Source: Rhododendron vialii (taxonomy: Eukaryota > Streptophyta > Magnoliopsida > Ericales > Ericaceae). From it: DNA of 64,000 nucleotides. Shown here piece by piece: positions 10,961-22,349 of this stretch (within the stretch, counting starts at the first letter, position 1; the number at the start of each line of letters is the position of its first letter). The translations under genes were made by a program, and so were the position numbers. The notes under the pieces were generated by a model. The model did no database searches. It was given only the letters and a program-made list of their open reading frames with translations, and was not told the DNA's origin. The stretch is from positions 4,146,501 to 4,210,500 of the forward strand of contig NC_080568.1 of NCBI RefSeq assembly GCF_030253575.1. Reading direction: 5' to 3'.

Positions 10961-11987
10961 AGGGGTGGCAAATTGAACCCAGACCCATTAACAAACCCAG
11001 ACCCATCAACTAGAAAATAGACCCAACCCAACCCATTTATTAGTTGGGTAAGAATGGGTTCAAACCCAGCTGACCCATTATTAGTTGGGTCATAATTGGG
11101 CATCAATTGGGTCAACTTAAATGACCCAATGGGCAATGAAAGTAACCCACCAAATTTCATCTCTTAATTGATTTCTTTTCCAAACCCAAACCCATCAATT
11201 GGTCCCGCTCTCTCTCCCTCGTTCCCACTCACCCCGACCCCCCCACCCCCCCCCCCCCAAAACCCAAACCCCAACCCCTTTCCCACTCTCTCTCTCTCCT
11301 CTCCCCCCCCCCCCAAGTATCATGGCCTTCTCTCTCTTTTATTCAATTATTTTGTTTTAAATTACACGCGTTCAAAAATATTTTGAATGGTTCGAATTAA
11401 AAATCAATTATGACCGGTAATAATTATTTTGACCAGTCAAAATTGAAAACACATCTCATCCATTAATTGCGCGAATGGACCCGTGAAATTGTGCTCCGCC
11501 GTGAATAAATTTCTCTCATGGTAGTCCCGCAAAGGGTTTGGATTAAAAAATTGACTTATTTTTTTGTCCTTTTTCAAATTTTTTTTGCATTTTTTTTGTT
11601 TTGTGTCATATTTTTGTGACTTATTAATTTGTTTTGATGAGAGGAATCGGAAAAGTAAAAAAATTTGATCGAAACTTATAATTTTTTGAATAAAAACAAA
11701 AAAAAATCAATAAGACAAAAAAAATTACTTATTCTCGTCTTTTTGAAAAAATTTATGAGTTTCGATCATAATTTTTTTTTACTTTTCTAATTTTTCGATC
11801 AGAATTTTTAGTATATATGTAATTGGGTTAATGGGCGGGTCGGGTTTGCTTTAAAATAAATGGGTCGGGTTGGGTATGGGTAATTAGACTCATAGTTAAT
11901 GGGTCTAAATGGGTCAATGACCCATTAAAGACCCAACCCACTAACAACTTACCCAATTTGACCCAAACCCGCCCGTTTGCCACCCCT
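10961..11987. mobile_element. TIR element of 1,027 bp with 10-bp target duplication
   Basis: The ends are AGGGGTGGCAAA at the left and its inverted copy TTTGCCACCCCT at the right. They are flanked by perfect direct repeats AGTTTTGAGT (10951-10960 and 11988-11997). The subterminal regions are inverted versions of each other, built from many ACCCA/TGGGT motifs, so the element can fold back. The interior is AT-rich with C-rich tracts at 11207-11316 and no transposase. The duplication length fits Mutator-like elements; the TIR also resembles hAT-type GGGGTGGCAA ends, so the superfamily is uncertain. It sits about 575 bp downstream of the B' stop codon. Confidence 0.85.
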
Positions 11988-12569
11988 AGTTTTGAGTAAT
12001 GCGAATTAGCTTATCTAGAAACAGAGTGAGGGTTATATTGCGTACATACTAGCTCACCCATGCCCTGTTGTAAGCAGAAATCTTGTACGCTATCCGGCAG
12101 GCCCAATGTATGTTGCCAGACAAATAGAATATATAACTACTCCCAATCGGGCCCTTCTTTTTGGGCCAAGATTTGAGGCCCAAGCCTCTCAGGCCTTGCC
12201 CTTCGGCTGGGCCTGTACAATCTTTGACCTTTTTTTTTAGATGTTTGAATCCCATAGTTATAGGAAAAATTATTCTCTTTATGTGATTAATCTTGGTCTT
12301 TCATTCCTATGATATTATACTTCTATGTGTCAATATTAATCCATTATTTTCATTACCCATCTGAAAAGAAAAGGAAAGTGAGGCGCGGCCGGAGGTTGCT
12401 CACAAGGTAATAAGAGATTTTCCGGACCTTGTTAGTTTGTTTTACATTTTTGGTGGAAAATTTTGGAAAGATTTCGGTCCAACTAATCCTCCCATATCTG
12501 TAGTATCACTTGAAATATTGCAAAGGAAAACGAAAACTTCGTAAAACATTACGGAGTACTACGTACCGT

Positions 12570-12571
<2 letters not shown>

Positions 12572-12607
<36 letters not shown>
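12572..12607. repeat. (CT)n microsatellite
   Basis: An uninterrupted CT dinucleotide run of about 36 bp. Confidence 0.97.
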
Positions 12608-12610
<3 letters not shown>

Positions 12611-12613
12611 GCA

Positions 12614-12799
12614 CCTACACAATCACACATACATTTGAATGACCAATGTGTGAGCTCCTGATTTTATGCGGTCGAAAATGTTTTCTCGGAGAATTCTATT
12701 TGAAAACCTACACAATCACACATACATTTGAATGACCAATGTGTGAGCTCCTGATTTTATGCGGTCGAAAATGTTTTCTCGGAGAATTCTATTTGAAAA
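12614..12799. repeat. 93-bp perfect tandem duplication
   Basis: Positions 12614-12706 and 12707-12799 are two adjacent copies of a 93-bp unit with no difference that I can see, which implies a recent duplication. There is no coding content. Confidence 0.95.
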
Positions 12800-13517
12800 C
12801 TTAACAAAAATTATCCTTATGTTAATTAAATTAGCAAGCTGGCCATGCATGACTTTATTTTGGCCTTACTGAGAATCTAAGTTAGCTAATTAAAAGGTAC
12901 TAAGTGTGAGAAAGGAGGATACATTTCAAAGCTGAAAATCAGGCGAAGTCTAGCTGTTGTTGTGTCTAGTTTTCAAAAGTAGAGGCAACACAATTTGAAT
13001 ATTGAACCACCATTTTTGAAAAGTAGATTTACAAATGAGTTGTCAAGTGGATTTTAGCACATGGGGTTTTTTGGATATTACCTATAAGTCCAAAAAATAA
13101 GTATATTTTATGTAAGTGGTTGACTTGAGGAACGAGGGTCAAGAGTACATGTGCGCAACAATGTATCGCAATTCGCAAGTCAACCCAATTATATGCAAGT
13201 GGATGACAGACATCATGTATTCTCGTTCATTTGACAGAAATTCAAATCTCACCGATTGTAACTCACAACGCTGACTTTTGCGGGGAAAAAAAAAATCAAC
13301 CCAACTGTATATACATTTGCCATCTGAGTAATTAACAAATAGTCCAGGAGTACCTTCACGTGATACTCCGGACCACTTTGCAACCATATGTTTATGTGGG
13401 ATTCATACATTTAGTAGTAGATCCCATAGAAATGTGTGGTTGTAAAGTTATCCAAAATATCACGTGGCGGTACGCACGGATTATTGTTTAATTTCGCCAT
13501 CAACGTATATATATGTT
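12800..13517. other. Non-coding stretch, nothing recognised
   Basis: AT-rich DNA between the tandem duplication and the copia element. No gene, inverted repeat or tandem structure was seen. Confidence 0.5.
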
Positions 13518-13522
13518 TGTAT

Positions 13523-13834
13523 TATTGAAGGAATCAAATCAGAATCACAAGGTCCAAGGGATATGGAATGTGAGGCAATCAATTCACAGTCACAATATGA
13601 AAGGAATAAAGCATGTGACAAAATGTGCTAAAGGAATTGGAAGATCTGTTAAGCACTAATCATGTAGATTGTGAGAATATTGTGAGGCTGATTTACAGCT
13701 CTAGTATCAAGCACGTTTCCTTTTTCATAGGAGCCAGAGTCCATTCTTTTGTGTATTTAAGTTGTATATTGATTGAGTTATGTAATGTATCAAAAACATT
13801 CTCTCTGAAATAATACATTTTCAGAACTTCTTTA
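13523..13834 (+). repeat. 5' LTR of the copia element
   Basis: This 312-bp repeat begins TATTGAAGGAATC and ends ACTTCTTTA. It contains GTGTATTTAAGTTG, a plausible TATA region, near 13752, and a polyadenylation-like AATAATACA near the end. An apparent 62-codon reading frame lies entirely inside the LTR and is not considered a gene. Confidence 0.93.
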
Positions 13835-13846
13835 TGGTATCAGAGC
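13835..13846 (+). other. Primer-binding site (initiator tRNA-Met)
   Basis: TGGTATCAGAGC begins directly after the 5' LTR. It is the classical plant copia primer-binding site, complementary to the 3' end of initiator tRNA-Met. Confidence 0.93.
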
Positions 13847-14059
13847 AGGGCCCGTTCCACCCTACATTTTATAAAATTCACAATCCACACTCCACGATGA
13901 CAGACCAGCAAAAAGGCTGCACGATGATAGGACCCAAAAGTGGCAACACGTGACAGACCTCAAACGCGGCTGCACGTGAGGGGGCATGTTAAGAAATTGA
14001 ATCCCACATTCCTTGGGAGTGGAATGGGTGATCACTTAATAACATCTGGGGACCTCTCC

Positions 14060-15403
14060 ACTCATTGCCAAGGGTTCAATCAAATACCAGGAATTGATTT
14101 CATCGAGACATTTTCCCCGGTAATTAAGCCAGCAACCATTCGAATCGTTCTGACCATTGCTCTTTGCCGAAATTGGGATATACAACAAATGGATGTAAAA
14201 AATGCCTTCTTACATGGAAATATTTCTGAAGAAGTTTATATGGAGCAGCCCTCGGGATTTGTTGACTTACTCAAACCAAATCATGTATGCAAGTTACATC
14301 GAGCCCTCTATGGACTCCGCCAAGCACCAAGGGCATGGTTTGACAGATTTAGCTCATTTCTTCTTGCCAATGGATTCTTTTGCAGCTCCGCTGATTCTTC
14401 GCTCTTTATATGCCGTGGGTCTCATGGCATTGTACTCCTTCTCCTTTATGTAGATGATATCATTTTGACTGGGGATAACTCTGCTTATTTAAAAGACTTC
14501 ATGTTGAAGTTGCATCAGGAATTTTCTATGAAGGACTTGGGGTATTTGCACTATTTCTTAGGCATTGAAGTGCATCAATTTCCAGGTGGACTCCTACTCA
14601 ATCCAAAGAAGTATGCTGCCGAGCTTCTTGATCAAGCGCAAATGGGCAATTGTAAACCACTTTCGACGCCAATGGTTGCTAAACCTAGCCCTCCACCTAA
14701 TGGTAACTCTCCTTTCCCCGATCCTCACCTATATCGCAGCATAGTTGGCGGACTTCAATACCTCACCTTTACAAGACCTGACTTGTCATTTAGCGTGAAT
14801 TATGTTTGTCAATTTATGCATGCTCCCACAGAATTCCACTTCCAGTTGGTGAAAAGAATTCTTCGATATGTCCACGGCACTCTTGATCAAGGTCTACGTT
14901 TACTATCGTCTAAATCACTTGAGCTATATGCATTTTCGGATGCTGATCGACTGGGGTGGTTGTCCAACTACTCGACGGTCCACAACTGGATTTTGCACCT
15001 TCTTGGGTGCTAACTGTATTTCTTGGAGTGCCAAGAAACAACCCACGGTGGCACGATCGAGTACAGAGGCTGAATATCGCGCCCTTGCATCCACAGCAGC
15101 TGAAGTAACTTGGATCTCATACCTACTTCATGATATTGGTCAAACTATCCAACAACCAGCAACTCTATTTTGCGACAATATTTCAGCCTTACATCTAACC
15201 ATCAATCCAGTGTTTCATGCTCGTACGAAGCACATTGAGATAGATTACCATTTTGTACATGAAAAGGTGGCACAAGGTTTGCTCATTACCCGTTTCGTCG
15301 CGTCAAGGCACCAAGTTGCTGATATACTAACCAAACCGCTCTCTCGTGCCTCTTTTCATGCTTTGCGTGTCAAACTAGGCCTTTGGCCATCTCCCCGGCC
15401 TAG
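14060..15403 (+). pseudogene. Copia pol remnant: reverse transcriptase and RNase H
   Basis: The remnant joins leader-derived sequence at about 14080 to reverse transcriptase (GIDFIETFSPVIKP..., MDVKNAFLHG, YMEQPSGFVD, catalytic YVDD at about 14448-14459). The RNase H region follows (SDAD, TRRSTTGFC, SSTEAEYRALA, KHIEIDYHFV, ADILTKPL). The upstream half of pol and all of gag are absent. About four extra bases (TCGA-like, near 14946-14951) right after the SDAD codons shift the frame. The reverse transcriptase frame therefore runs into a stop at 15013 while RNase H continues in another frame to the end. Apart from this shift the sequence is well preserved, in keeping with the near-identical LTRs. 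Confidence 0.93.
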
Positions 15404-15415
15404 TTTGAGGGGGAA
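15404..15415 (+). other. Polypurine tract of the copia element
   Basis: TTTGAGGGGGAA lies directly before the 3' LTR, where plus-strand DNA synthesis is primed. Confidence 0.85.
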
Positions 15416-15727
15416 TATTGAAGGAATCAAATCAGAATCACAAGGTCCAAGGGATATGGAATGTGAGGCAATCAATTCACAGTCACAATATCAAAGGAAT
15501 AAAGCATGTGACAAAATGTGCTAAAGGAATTGGAAGATCTGTTAAGCACTAATCATGTAGATTGTGAGAATATTGTGAGGCTGATTTACAGCTCTAGTAT
15601 CAAGCACGTTTCCTTTTTCATAGGAGCCAGAGTCCATTCTTTTGTGTATTTAAGTTGTATATTGATTGAGTTATGTAATGTATCAAAAACATTCTCTCTG
15701 AAATAATACATTTTCAGAACTTCTTTA
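15416..15727 (+). repeat. 3' LTR of the copia element
   Basis: A 312-bp copy of the 5' LTR with one visible substitution. It is followed by the second TGTAT of the target duplication. Confidence 0.93.
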
Positions 15728-15732
15728 TGTAT

Positions 15733-16321
15733 ATGTATACTACTGAAAATAGAAATGTAGTATATCAGTCACCATAATTCCAACGTCTGAAATTGACTAG
15801 AGCGAATAAATACTTCTGATACTAAGCAAGTTGAGATTGCATAGTCAAATTAAGCAATTCATGAGTATCAGATTTGCAATAGTGAAATTTCTGTTCTCAC
15901 ACAACATTCCGGCCATCCAAATAAAATCTTTAAAATTCGTAGAGTAGTGCATGCAATTATGCTTATTCCCAAAGAGAGAAATTTATTCACAGCTCAGCCG
16001 TGATCAAGTTCTTTATTGCAACAACCAATCGTGACCGTCTAAAAGTGTTCTGGATGGTCCGAATTTTAATAAAAAAAATTTCTGAAAAAGTTTTACTCTT
16101 TCCCAGAAAAGTTTCATTCGTGATTGGCTCCGTAAACAACTATAGAGCCGTTAAAAAGATTGTCATTCCCAAAATATGCATGGATATATATATGTATATA
16201 TGCTGTACACAATGCCTTCTTACAAGTGAAAGTCTGAAACAAAGAAGAGAGAGATGGTTCAAATTGTTTTGCAAGAATTGCCAAGAAACTTTATTGCCAA
16301 ACCCCCTTCCCCGCCCCCCCA

Positions 16322-16352
<31 letters not shown>

Positions 16353-17490
16353 CCCAAAAAAAAAAAAAGAAAAGACGTGGATTCTGTGTAGTTCAATCAC
16401 AGTTATTTATCTTCGCATTCAACTGTTCAAACTTTTAAAAAAATTATTATTTTTAAAAATCTCGACTGTTAAAAATATCATCCGACGGTTGCGATCACTT
16501 GGACAGCAATTTGGACTGCAAACAAGCCTGGTTCAAACAAAAAAAGCCGGTAATGTGGACGGCAGCGGGGAGGCTGCTCTTGCCTACCGTGCTTGCATTT
16601 TTGACCCGTATGGAATTAAATTTTCTGATCCAAAATTTTCCTTTGTAAATTGTAATCTCAGAGAAATTAAGAAAGAAAGAGAGAAGTTTCAAAAGTTGGC
16701 TTTCCCGATATATATAAACTAGTAGATGAGATTAATCCAGGGTGTGGATCTGACTATTAATTAGGCGAGGTAGGTACGTAAATATACAACTTGGTTGACT
16801 TATATGGATTAATTGGTCCCCAAGAATCCGGGCGGGGTGGCTATGGTCGGGTCAAAATGTACGTACTGTTCTTCAACCCGGAAATGCTAAATAAATCAAT
16901 ACGCGTTCAAACTTGTTATGACCATTTAACGAACAGAAAAGTATACACCGTCTATATATGATTGTCGGGGTTGGGGTGCCAATTTAGTTGAAATCAAGGA
17001 CAGCCAGAATGGAGTGTCGGGAGGGGTTTGTGTCCCCTGCACAACCCCAAAGAATCTCTTTTAATTCAGGCTAATTTGAAAAAGTTCTATAAGATGAGAC
17101 CCCTGCAAATCGCTTGCATGAAAATAAAATCTTAAAATAAATATGTATGTGTGGAAAAAGGAGGATGTCGGGTCCTGTAGCGTTGAAGAATCACTACAAT
17201 GTGTAGCCTCCCCAAAAGGGCGTAGTTTTGGGGTAGAAAAAATGACAATTGAGTTTTATCAAAATGACGTTTCATTGAGTATAGTCACGACTCGCACTTG
17301 TTTCACTATATATCATTTGAAGTTATATATCATGCGAAGAGAGTACAAAAATTATATCAGCTATCACACACACACAAGAAGTATTTATTACATAAAGTTT
17401 ACATCACCTGTAATATGCCTATTTAGATTTAGGATGGACCCCTGCTCTTGGACCCCGCAACTTTACTAGGTAGGTCGATTCCCAAATAGT
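15733..17490. other. Intergenic, with long poly-C tract at 16302-16355
   Basis: No gene was recognised. The notable part is a C-rich run at about 16302-16355 containing 29 consecutive C residues (16322-16350), followed directly by a run of A. Such homopolymers are prone to length errors. The long frame spanning it (about 240 codons) has no recognisable protein content. Confidence 0.5.
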
Positions 17491-19288
17491 CGTAAAGTGC
17501 TAGCTAATCAAATTGAATCAGGGTTTCAAAAACCCAATAATTAAGATATTCATGCATTAAACAATTGCTTAAGATTACTTCATTATCGATTGACGTATAT
17601 CCGGTTCTGTGCACATGAATTTGTATCCTCGCAGTGCTCTAGATCTTAATTATCACCAAATCATTCGTAAAGTGCTAGCTAATCAAATTGAATCAAGGTT
17701 CAAAAACCCAGTAATTAAGACATTCGTGCATAAAATAATTACGGGAAAAAAACTGAAATAGTCCCTGTAGTTAAGTATTTGTGTCAATTTGGTCCCTGTA
17801 GTTGTAATTGGCTCGATTTACACTCTGTACTTTTCATTTTGTTTCAATTTGGTCCAAATACTAACTTCCGTTAGTCCGCCGTTAGTCTTTTAAACAACAA
17901 AATCATATGGCCCCCATTTTGGGGTTAAAATAGACTTGTTCGACTAAATAAGCCAACTGGCTTATTTTTTTATCCTTATTGAATTTTTTTTCGTATTTGT
18001 TAGTTTTTCGTCAATTTTTTTTGGGGTTATTGCATCATCATGACGAGAGGAATCTAAAAAGTAAAAAATTATTATCGAAATCCAATTTTTTTTGAATAAA
18101 GACGAAAAAATTGGCTTATTGGCTTACTTTTGTCTTTATTAAAAAAATTAGGTTTCGATCATAATTTTTTACTTTTTAGATTCCTCTTGTTATGACGATG
18201 CAATAATTTCCAAAAAAATGACGAAAAACTAACAAATACGAAAAAAATTTAAATAAGGACAAAAAAATAAGCCAGTTGGCTTATTTAGAATAGGGTTACT
18301 CATTCCCCTCTTGCCCTAACATACCTCTAAACCAAAACATAGCTCATTCTTGCATTCTCCATTGATAAAGAGGCACTTGGGAAGAAATTTGGTTATAATT
18401 TTCTACAAAAAGTGGCCATCGAATTCAGCATTTTCATGATCAGCCATGAGGCATCATAACCACTGATATTGTTTACATGTTCAACTTGTGGACAAATACT
18501 GAGATGCCTTATTGTTCTGCATAGTACTGAAAATGCATATAGAACTATGTCCAAAAGTCATATGATATAAATCCAAAAGTCACAACATCATAAATAACCA
18601 TATCCAAAAGTCAGAATATTATATAAACTCAGTTCCAAATTTACCATGTCATAACCTAATACATAGACATAACAAACCACTCAACTATGTTACAATAAAC
18701 CTAACTTAACAGCCCAAGTGGTTACAAAAAATAGTGCTCTGTCATTCCATTCATTTTCCTACACTTGGCCCATGCATTAATTCCTGACTAGGAATGTTGA
18801 AAAATAAACATAAGCCAATTTTTTCGTCTTTATTAAAAAAATGAATTTCGATAATAATTTTTTACTTTTTAAATTCTTATCGTCATGACGATTCAATAAC
18901 CCCCAAAAAATTGACCAAAAACTAACAAATACGAAAAAAAATTGAATAAGGACAAAAAATAAGGAAGTTGGCTTATTTAGCCGAACGAGTCTATTTTAAC
19001 CCCAAAAAAGGGGGCCATATGATTTTGCTATTTAAAGAACTAACGGTGGACTAACGGAAGTTAGTAATTGGACCGAATTGAAACAAAATGGAAAGTACAG
19101 AGTGTAAATTGACCCAATTATAACTACAGGGACCAAATTGACACAAACACTTAACTACAAGGACTATTAGAGTTTTTTTCCCAATAATTACTTACGATTA
19201 CTTCATTATCCATCAACATATATCCGATTCCGTACACATGAATTTGTATCCTCGCATTGCTCTAGATCTTAACACCAAATCATGCGGT
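17491..19288. repeat. 175-bp tandem duplication, second copy split by a foldback element
   Basis: Copy 1 is 17491-17665. Copy 2 begins at 17666, is interrupted after 17742, and resumes at 19192 up to about 19288. The shared sequence contains CGTAAAGTGCTAGCTAATC, then a homologous stretch with CATGAATTTGTATCCTCGCA. Substitutions between the copies show that the duplication is older than the insertion. Confidence 0.85.
17743..19182. mobile_element. Mutator-like foldback element (9-bp target duplication)
   Basis: This 1,440-bp element has long inverted ends of more than 200 bp, beginning GGGAAAAAAACTGAAATAG at the left and its inverted copy at the right. It is flanked by perfect 9-bp repeats AATAATTAC (17734-17742 and 19183-19191), as expected for Mutator-like elements. 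Inside, a further palindromic block (about 17939-18290) carries ATAAGCCA...TGGCTTAT arms. The middle (18300-18780) is unique DNA of unknown origin. No transposase frame is present, so it is non-autonomous. Confidence 0.88.
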
Positions 19289-19289
19289 A

Positions 19290-19690
19290 CGTTTAATTAA
19301 TGCTTTTCAAAACACTATGATATAGATACTTCTCTTTAATTTTGGCATATTTTTTTTTTATAGGGGTTGTGTCTCATCCAGTTTGGGTTTCAACCAACCC
19401 GGTCCAGTTTAAGACTATTTTTGAGCCCTTTCCGAACCTACAAAAATAATCGAAACCGTTTATTTTTTAGAGCCTATCGAAAACATTGACCACGTCAAAA
19501 GTTATAATGATCAAACATCATTTAATAAGATTTTGAAATGCATTAAGTTTGTTAAAAAAAAAAGTGTATAACACTGGATTGTAATTCATTTGACACAATC
19601 ATCTAAAGATCATTGCATTTCGATAGTTAGGCGGTAGCTGATTATAATTGGTTCCGCATTTGAAAATGCATGTCACACGAGGACAGAAAT
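19290..19690. other. Intergenic, nothing recognised
   Basis: AT-rich spacer between the Mutator-like element and the segmental duplication. No coding or repeat structure was found. Confidence 0.5.
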
Positions 19691-20001
19691 ATCTAAGGGT
19701 GTAAATTAATACTGCATGGGTCAATAAATTTACATACAATATTGGACTAAACCAAATGCACAAAAATATTGATTAAAATGAAGCAATGCAAGTTTACATG
19801 ATTGTTTCCTGTTGATTTCCGTCAACAAACTTATTCCAACACCCACCATAAAAATAAAAAAATAAAAAAGAAGAAGCTTCTATATACTTCAGAGAAGCTT
19901 CTATGTAAACAAGATTAAAAAAAAAAAAAAACACCAACTTTTATACTGATAAGACATAAAACCCTGTCTAGCTGACTTGTCATCCAAAACATGCATGGAG
20001 C

Positions 20002-22213
20002 CTAAAACCAGCTGCCGATTATAGCAGTCGGAGACGCCGGCGAAATGGATTCGAGAAACTCCGCGTCCGTTTCGAACTTGGCCATGTCCTCCCTCTTCAG
20101 GTTCACCCACGCCTCGATCCCGTCCCCCGTTCGGGTGTCCATGAACACAACGAGATTCTTGAAAGTCAGGCTCATGGAGCCGACCCACACCGGCTTTCCC
20201 CACCCGAAATCGGGTTCATACAGCGGGAACCTGCACAGGCTAGTGAAACTGAACGAGACCACCTCCCCCGTCGTGGTTTGTTTAGCCCTTTCTTTCACGA
20301 AGTTCAAGTGGCTGTTACCCTCTTGGAGCTTCGCAACGTAATCTCCGTTGATTTTCCTTATCGCGTCTCTAACCTGCAGGAACGAAGCTAGAATTTTAAC
20401 TTACAAGAAACAGACGTAATCAAAATAAGAAGTATGGATTAATCGAATTCGTTAGCCTTTCATGGATTTCTGTTAGTCTTTTTGTCAGCTTTTTAATAAT
20501 TTGAATTCGTCTCGAAAGAAGAAATCAAAAAATTAAAATATTATGACCAAAAACTGATGAAAATTCACTGAAACACAAAAACAAACCAAAACATGGCAAA
20601 AGTTTCGTTCTTTTTTTTTTATAGGCAAAAAGTTAATTCAAGAAAACTTGATAAACGGTACATCAAGTACAAACTCATTCTTACTTGGTTCACAACCCCG
20701 TTGCCATCTCCTTCACCCTCCATGGACGGTACCGCAATTGCAAGCCGGCTAATGTTTCCAAAATAACTCTCAGGCAACGGCGGATTGACCCGCGGCCGTA
20801 GGTTCACCGCATGAAGCAAGCTGTAGATTTTGTCCGCCTTTTTTTCACAGGCCTGAGTTGCAACCATAAACCTAGTCCAAATGAAAGCCGACAGCGCCTC
20901 TACCCGAGATGTCGGGCGTCTAGAAGAGTTGTAGTAGTTTCCCAGCTCTCCTCCCTCTGTGGTAGTGTTGTTTTTGCTGAATTTTTCTCTGAGAGTGGAG
21001 ATCTTGGAGGCCGTGAACACGAACCTCTTTGTCACGATGTCGGACTTGGCGATTCCGGTGCTGGGTGTGAACCCGGTCGTGTCCATCGGAGGGAAGATGG
21101 TGGCGGACTCGAACTGCGGGACGGGGATGTTGGTGTCGCCGTGGGCGGTGGCGGCCCAGCCGTTGATAAACATGAACAAGGACAGGGCATCGGCTATCTG
21201 TTTCAAATTTAGACAGCAAGCATTTAGGTGCGTGCGTTATGCATTGATCAATAAATATGTGTTAGTAATAATGATAAGAATAAAAGAAATCGTTACAATA
21301 AACACCCAAAGAGGGATTACTTTTTTTTTTCCTCATATAAAAGAGTTAGAGTTCCATTTCTCCTTCTTTTCTAAAAAATATTCTACTGTCAAATATATCT
21401 TCTCTATATTATTTTTATCTAAGAATTCTAGAATTTGTGGTGTAGATATTAAGAGCCGACTCTAGTAGTCTTCTCTACTCTACTCGGTGAGAATAGAAGA
21501 CGGTGTTCATATTCGTGTTCGTATTTGCGATTTGTGCTTGTAGAGCGGTTCTCGGTTCATAGATCTTTGGCAATATAATTCCACTGGGTTTCATTATTTA
21601 AGTGACTCTTAAGTGATTTACATGCTTTCTATAGAGTTAACAAGTTGAGTAACTCAAACCAATCTATCGACAGGAATATCATGACTCCTCATATAAGTAC
21701 GTTGTCTAAACCTTTGAAACTCTATACTCCTATATAGTTTCCACCACTAACCTTGTGAGAAATGCCGACGGCAACCGCCATGCCACCACAGGCAAAGAAG
21801 GTGACCTGAATAACCAGGAGGAGGTCCCGAACATCGTCGAGTTCACACGGAAGGAACTGATTCATTTCACCGGGGATCGGGTCGGAAATCACCTCGGAAA
21901 GGCGGGATTTTGCCTCGGCTTCCACGTAGGGCACTCCCTCGTCGTTGCAGTCGACGTAAAGGTTGTCGACCATGCGCCCGGCGAGGGGGTAGAACCGGGT
22001 TAAGGCGTCTGAGAGGGACTTTTTAAGGTGGCTGGATTTCTCGGAGTTGTCGAGATTGTCATTTACGTCCCTCGGGTAAAAGAGAACCAGAGGCATGAAC
22101 ACCGGGGGAGCGATTTGGTCAAGAAATGAGAGTTGGTAGTGGCGGAGGTGGGATGGGGTGGCGGAGGAGGGCTTTATGGTAAATTTGTTGGTTACTTCAA
22201 CATCAATCTTCAT
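20002..22213 (-). CDS. BAHD acyltransferase, copy 1 (three exons)
   Basis: The exons are 22213-21752, 21197-20685 and 20373-20002 (462, 513 and 372 bp), giving 448 residues, normal for BAHD enzymes. These cytosolic enzymes transfer an acyl group from acyl-CoA to an alcohol or amine. The catalytic HxxxD motif (HKIAD, residues 153-157) is built across the first splice junction; the structural DFGWG motif is at about 380-384; YFGNI is also present. All junctions are GT-AG and in phase. Overall similarity (N-terminal MKIDVEVTNKFTIKPSSATP, LTRFYPLAGRM) is to the vinorine-synthase-like alkaloid/alcohol acyltransferase clade, so an acetyl donor is plausible; the acceptor substrate cannot be deduced. 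No stop or frameshift was seen. A CT-rich 5' leader and a TATA-like box lie upstream. A paralogue lies about 5.2 kb further right. Confidence 0.92.
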
Positions 22214-22336
22214 TCTCTCCTTACAAGAAAATATTAATCTCTCTCTCTCTCTCTCTAAGAAGAAGAAGAAGAATGTTTTCTTTGAGACTGGAAAGATGTA
22301 CTAATGTTGATAAGGATAATGTAAGCTGAAGGAGGC

Positions 22337-22344
22337 TTTAAATA
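22337..22344 (-). promoter_or_regulatory. TATA-like box of BAHD copy 1
   Basis: TATTTAAA on the minus strand, about 125 bp upstream of the ATG, inside a context (GAGTTTCTATTTAAAGCC) conserved in copy 2. The predicted leader carries a CT/GA repeat (22231-22256) typical of plant 5' leaders. Confidence 0.55.
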
Positions 22345-22349
22345 GAAAC

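Larger units (their letters stand above)
13523..15727 (+). mobile_element. Ty1/copia retrotransposon, internally deleted, with target duplication
   Basis: This is a complete but shortened element. It has 312-bp LTRs at 13523-13834 and 15416-15727, a 1,581-bp internal region, and a 5-bp target duplication TGTAT at 13518-13522 and 15728-15732. The LTRs differ at one visible position (G versus C about 78 bp in), so insertion was recent. The primer-binding site matches initiator tRNA-Met and a purine tract precedes the second LTR. Gag, protease and integrase are missing: leader sequence passes directly into reverse transcriptase. The element therefore could have moved only with proteins supplied in trans, unless the deletion came after insertion. 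The LTR ends read TA...TA rather than TG...CA. Confidence 0.93.

Noticed and set aside
13625-13813. A 62-codon reading frame repeated identically at 15518-15706
   Set aside because: Both copies lie inside the two LTRs of the copia element. Their identity reflects LTR identity, not a conserved protein.
16000-16722. A 240-codon plus-strand reading frame
   Set aside because: It crosses the homopolymer C/A tract (poly-Pro, poly-Lys) and has no recognisable content.
20811-21465. Plus-strand reading frames opposite BAHD exon 2, and the matching ones at 28257-28728
   Set aside because: They are antisense shadows of well-supported exons and repeat only because the gene is duplicated.
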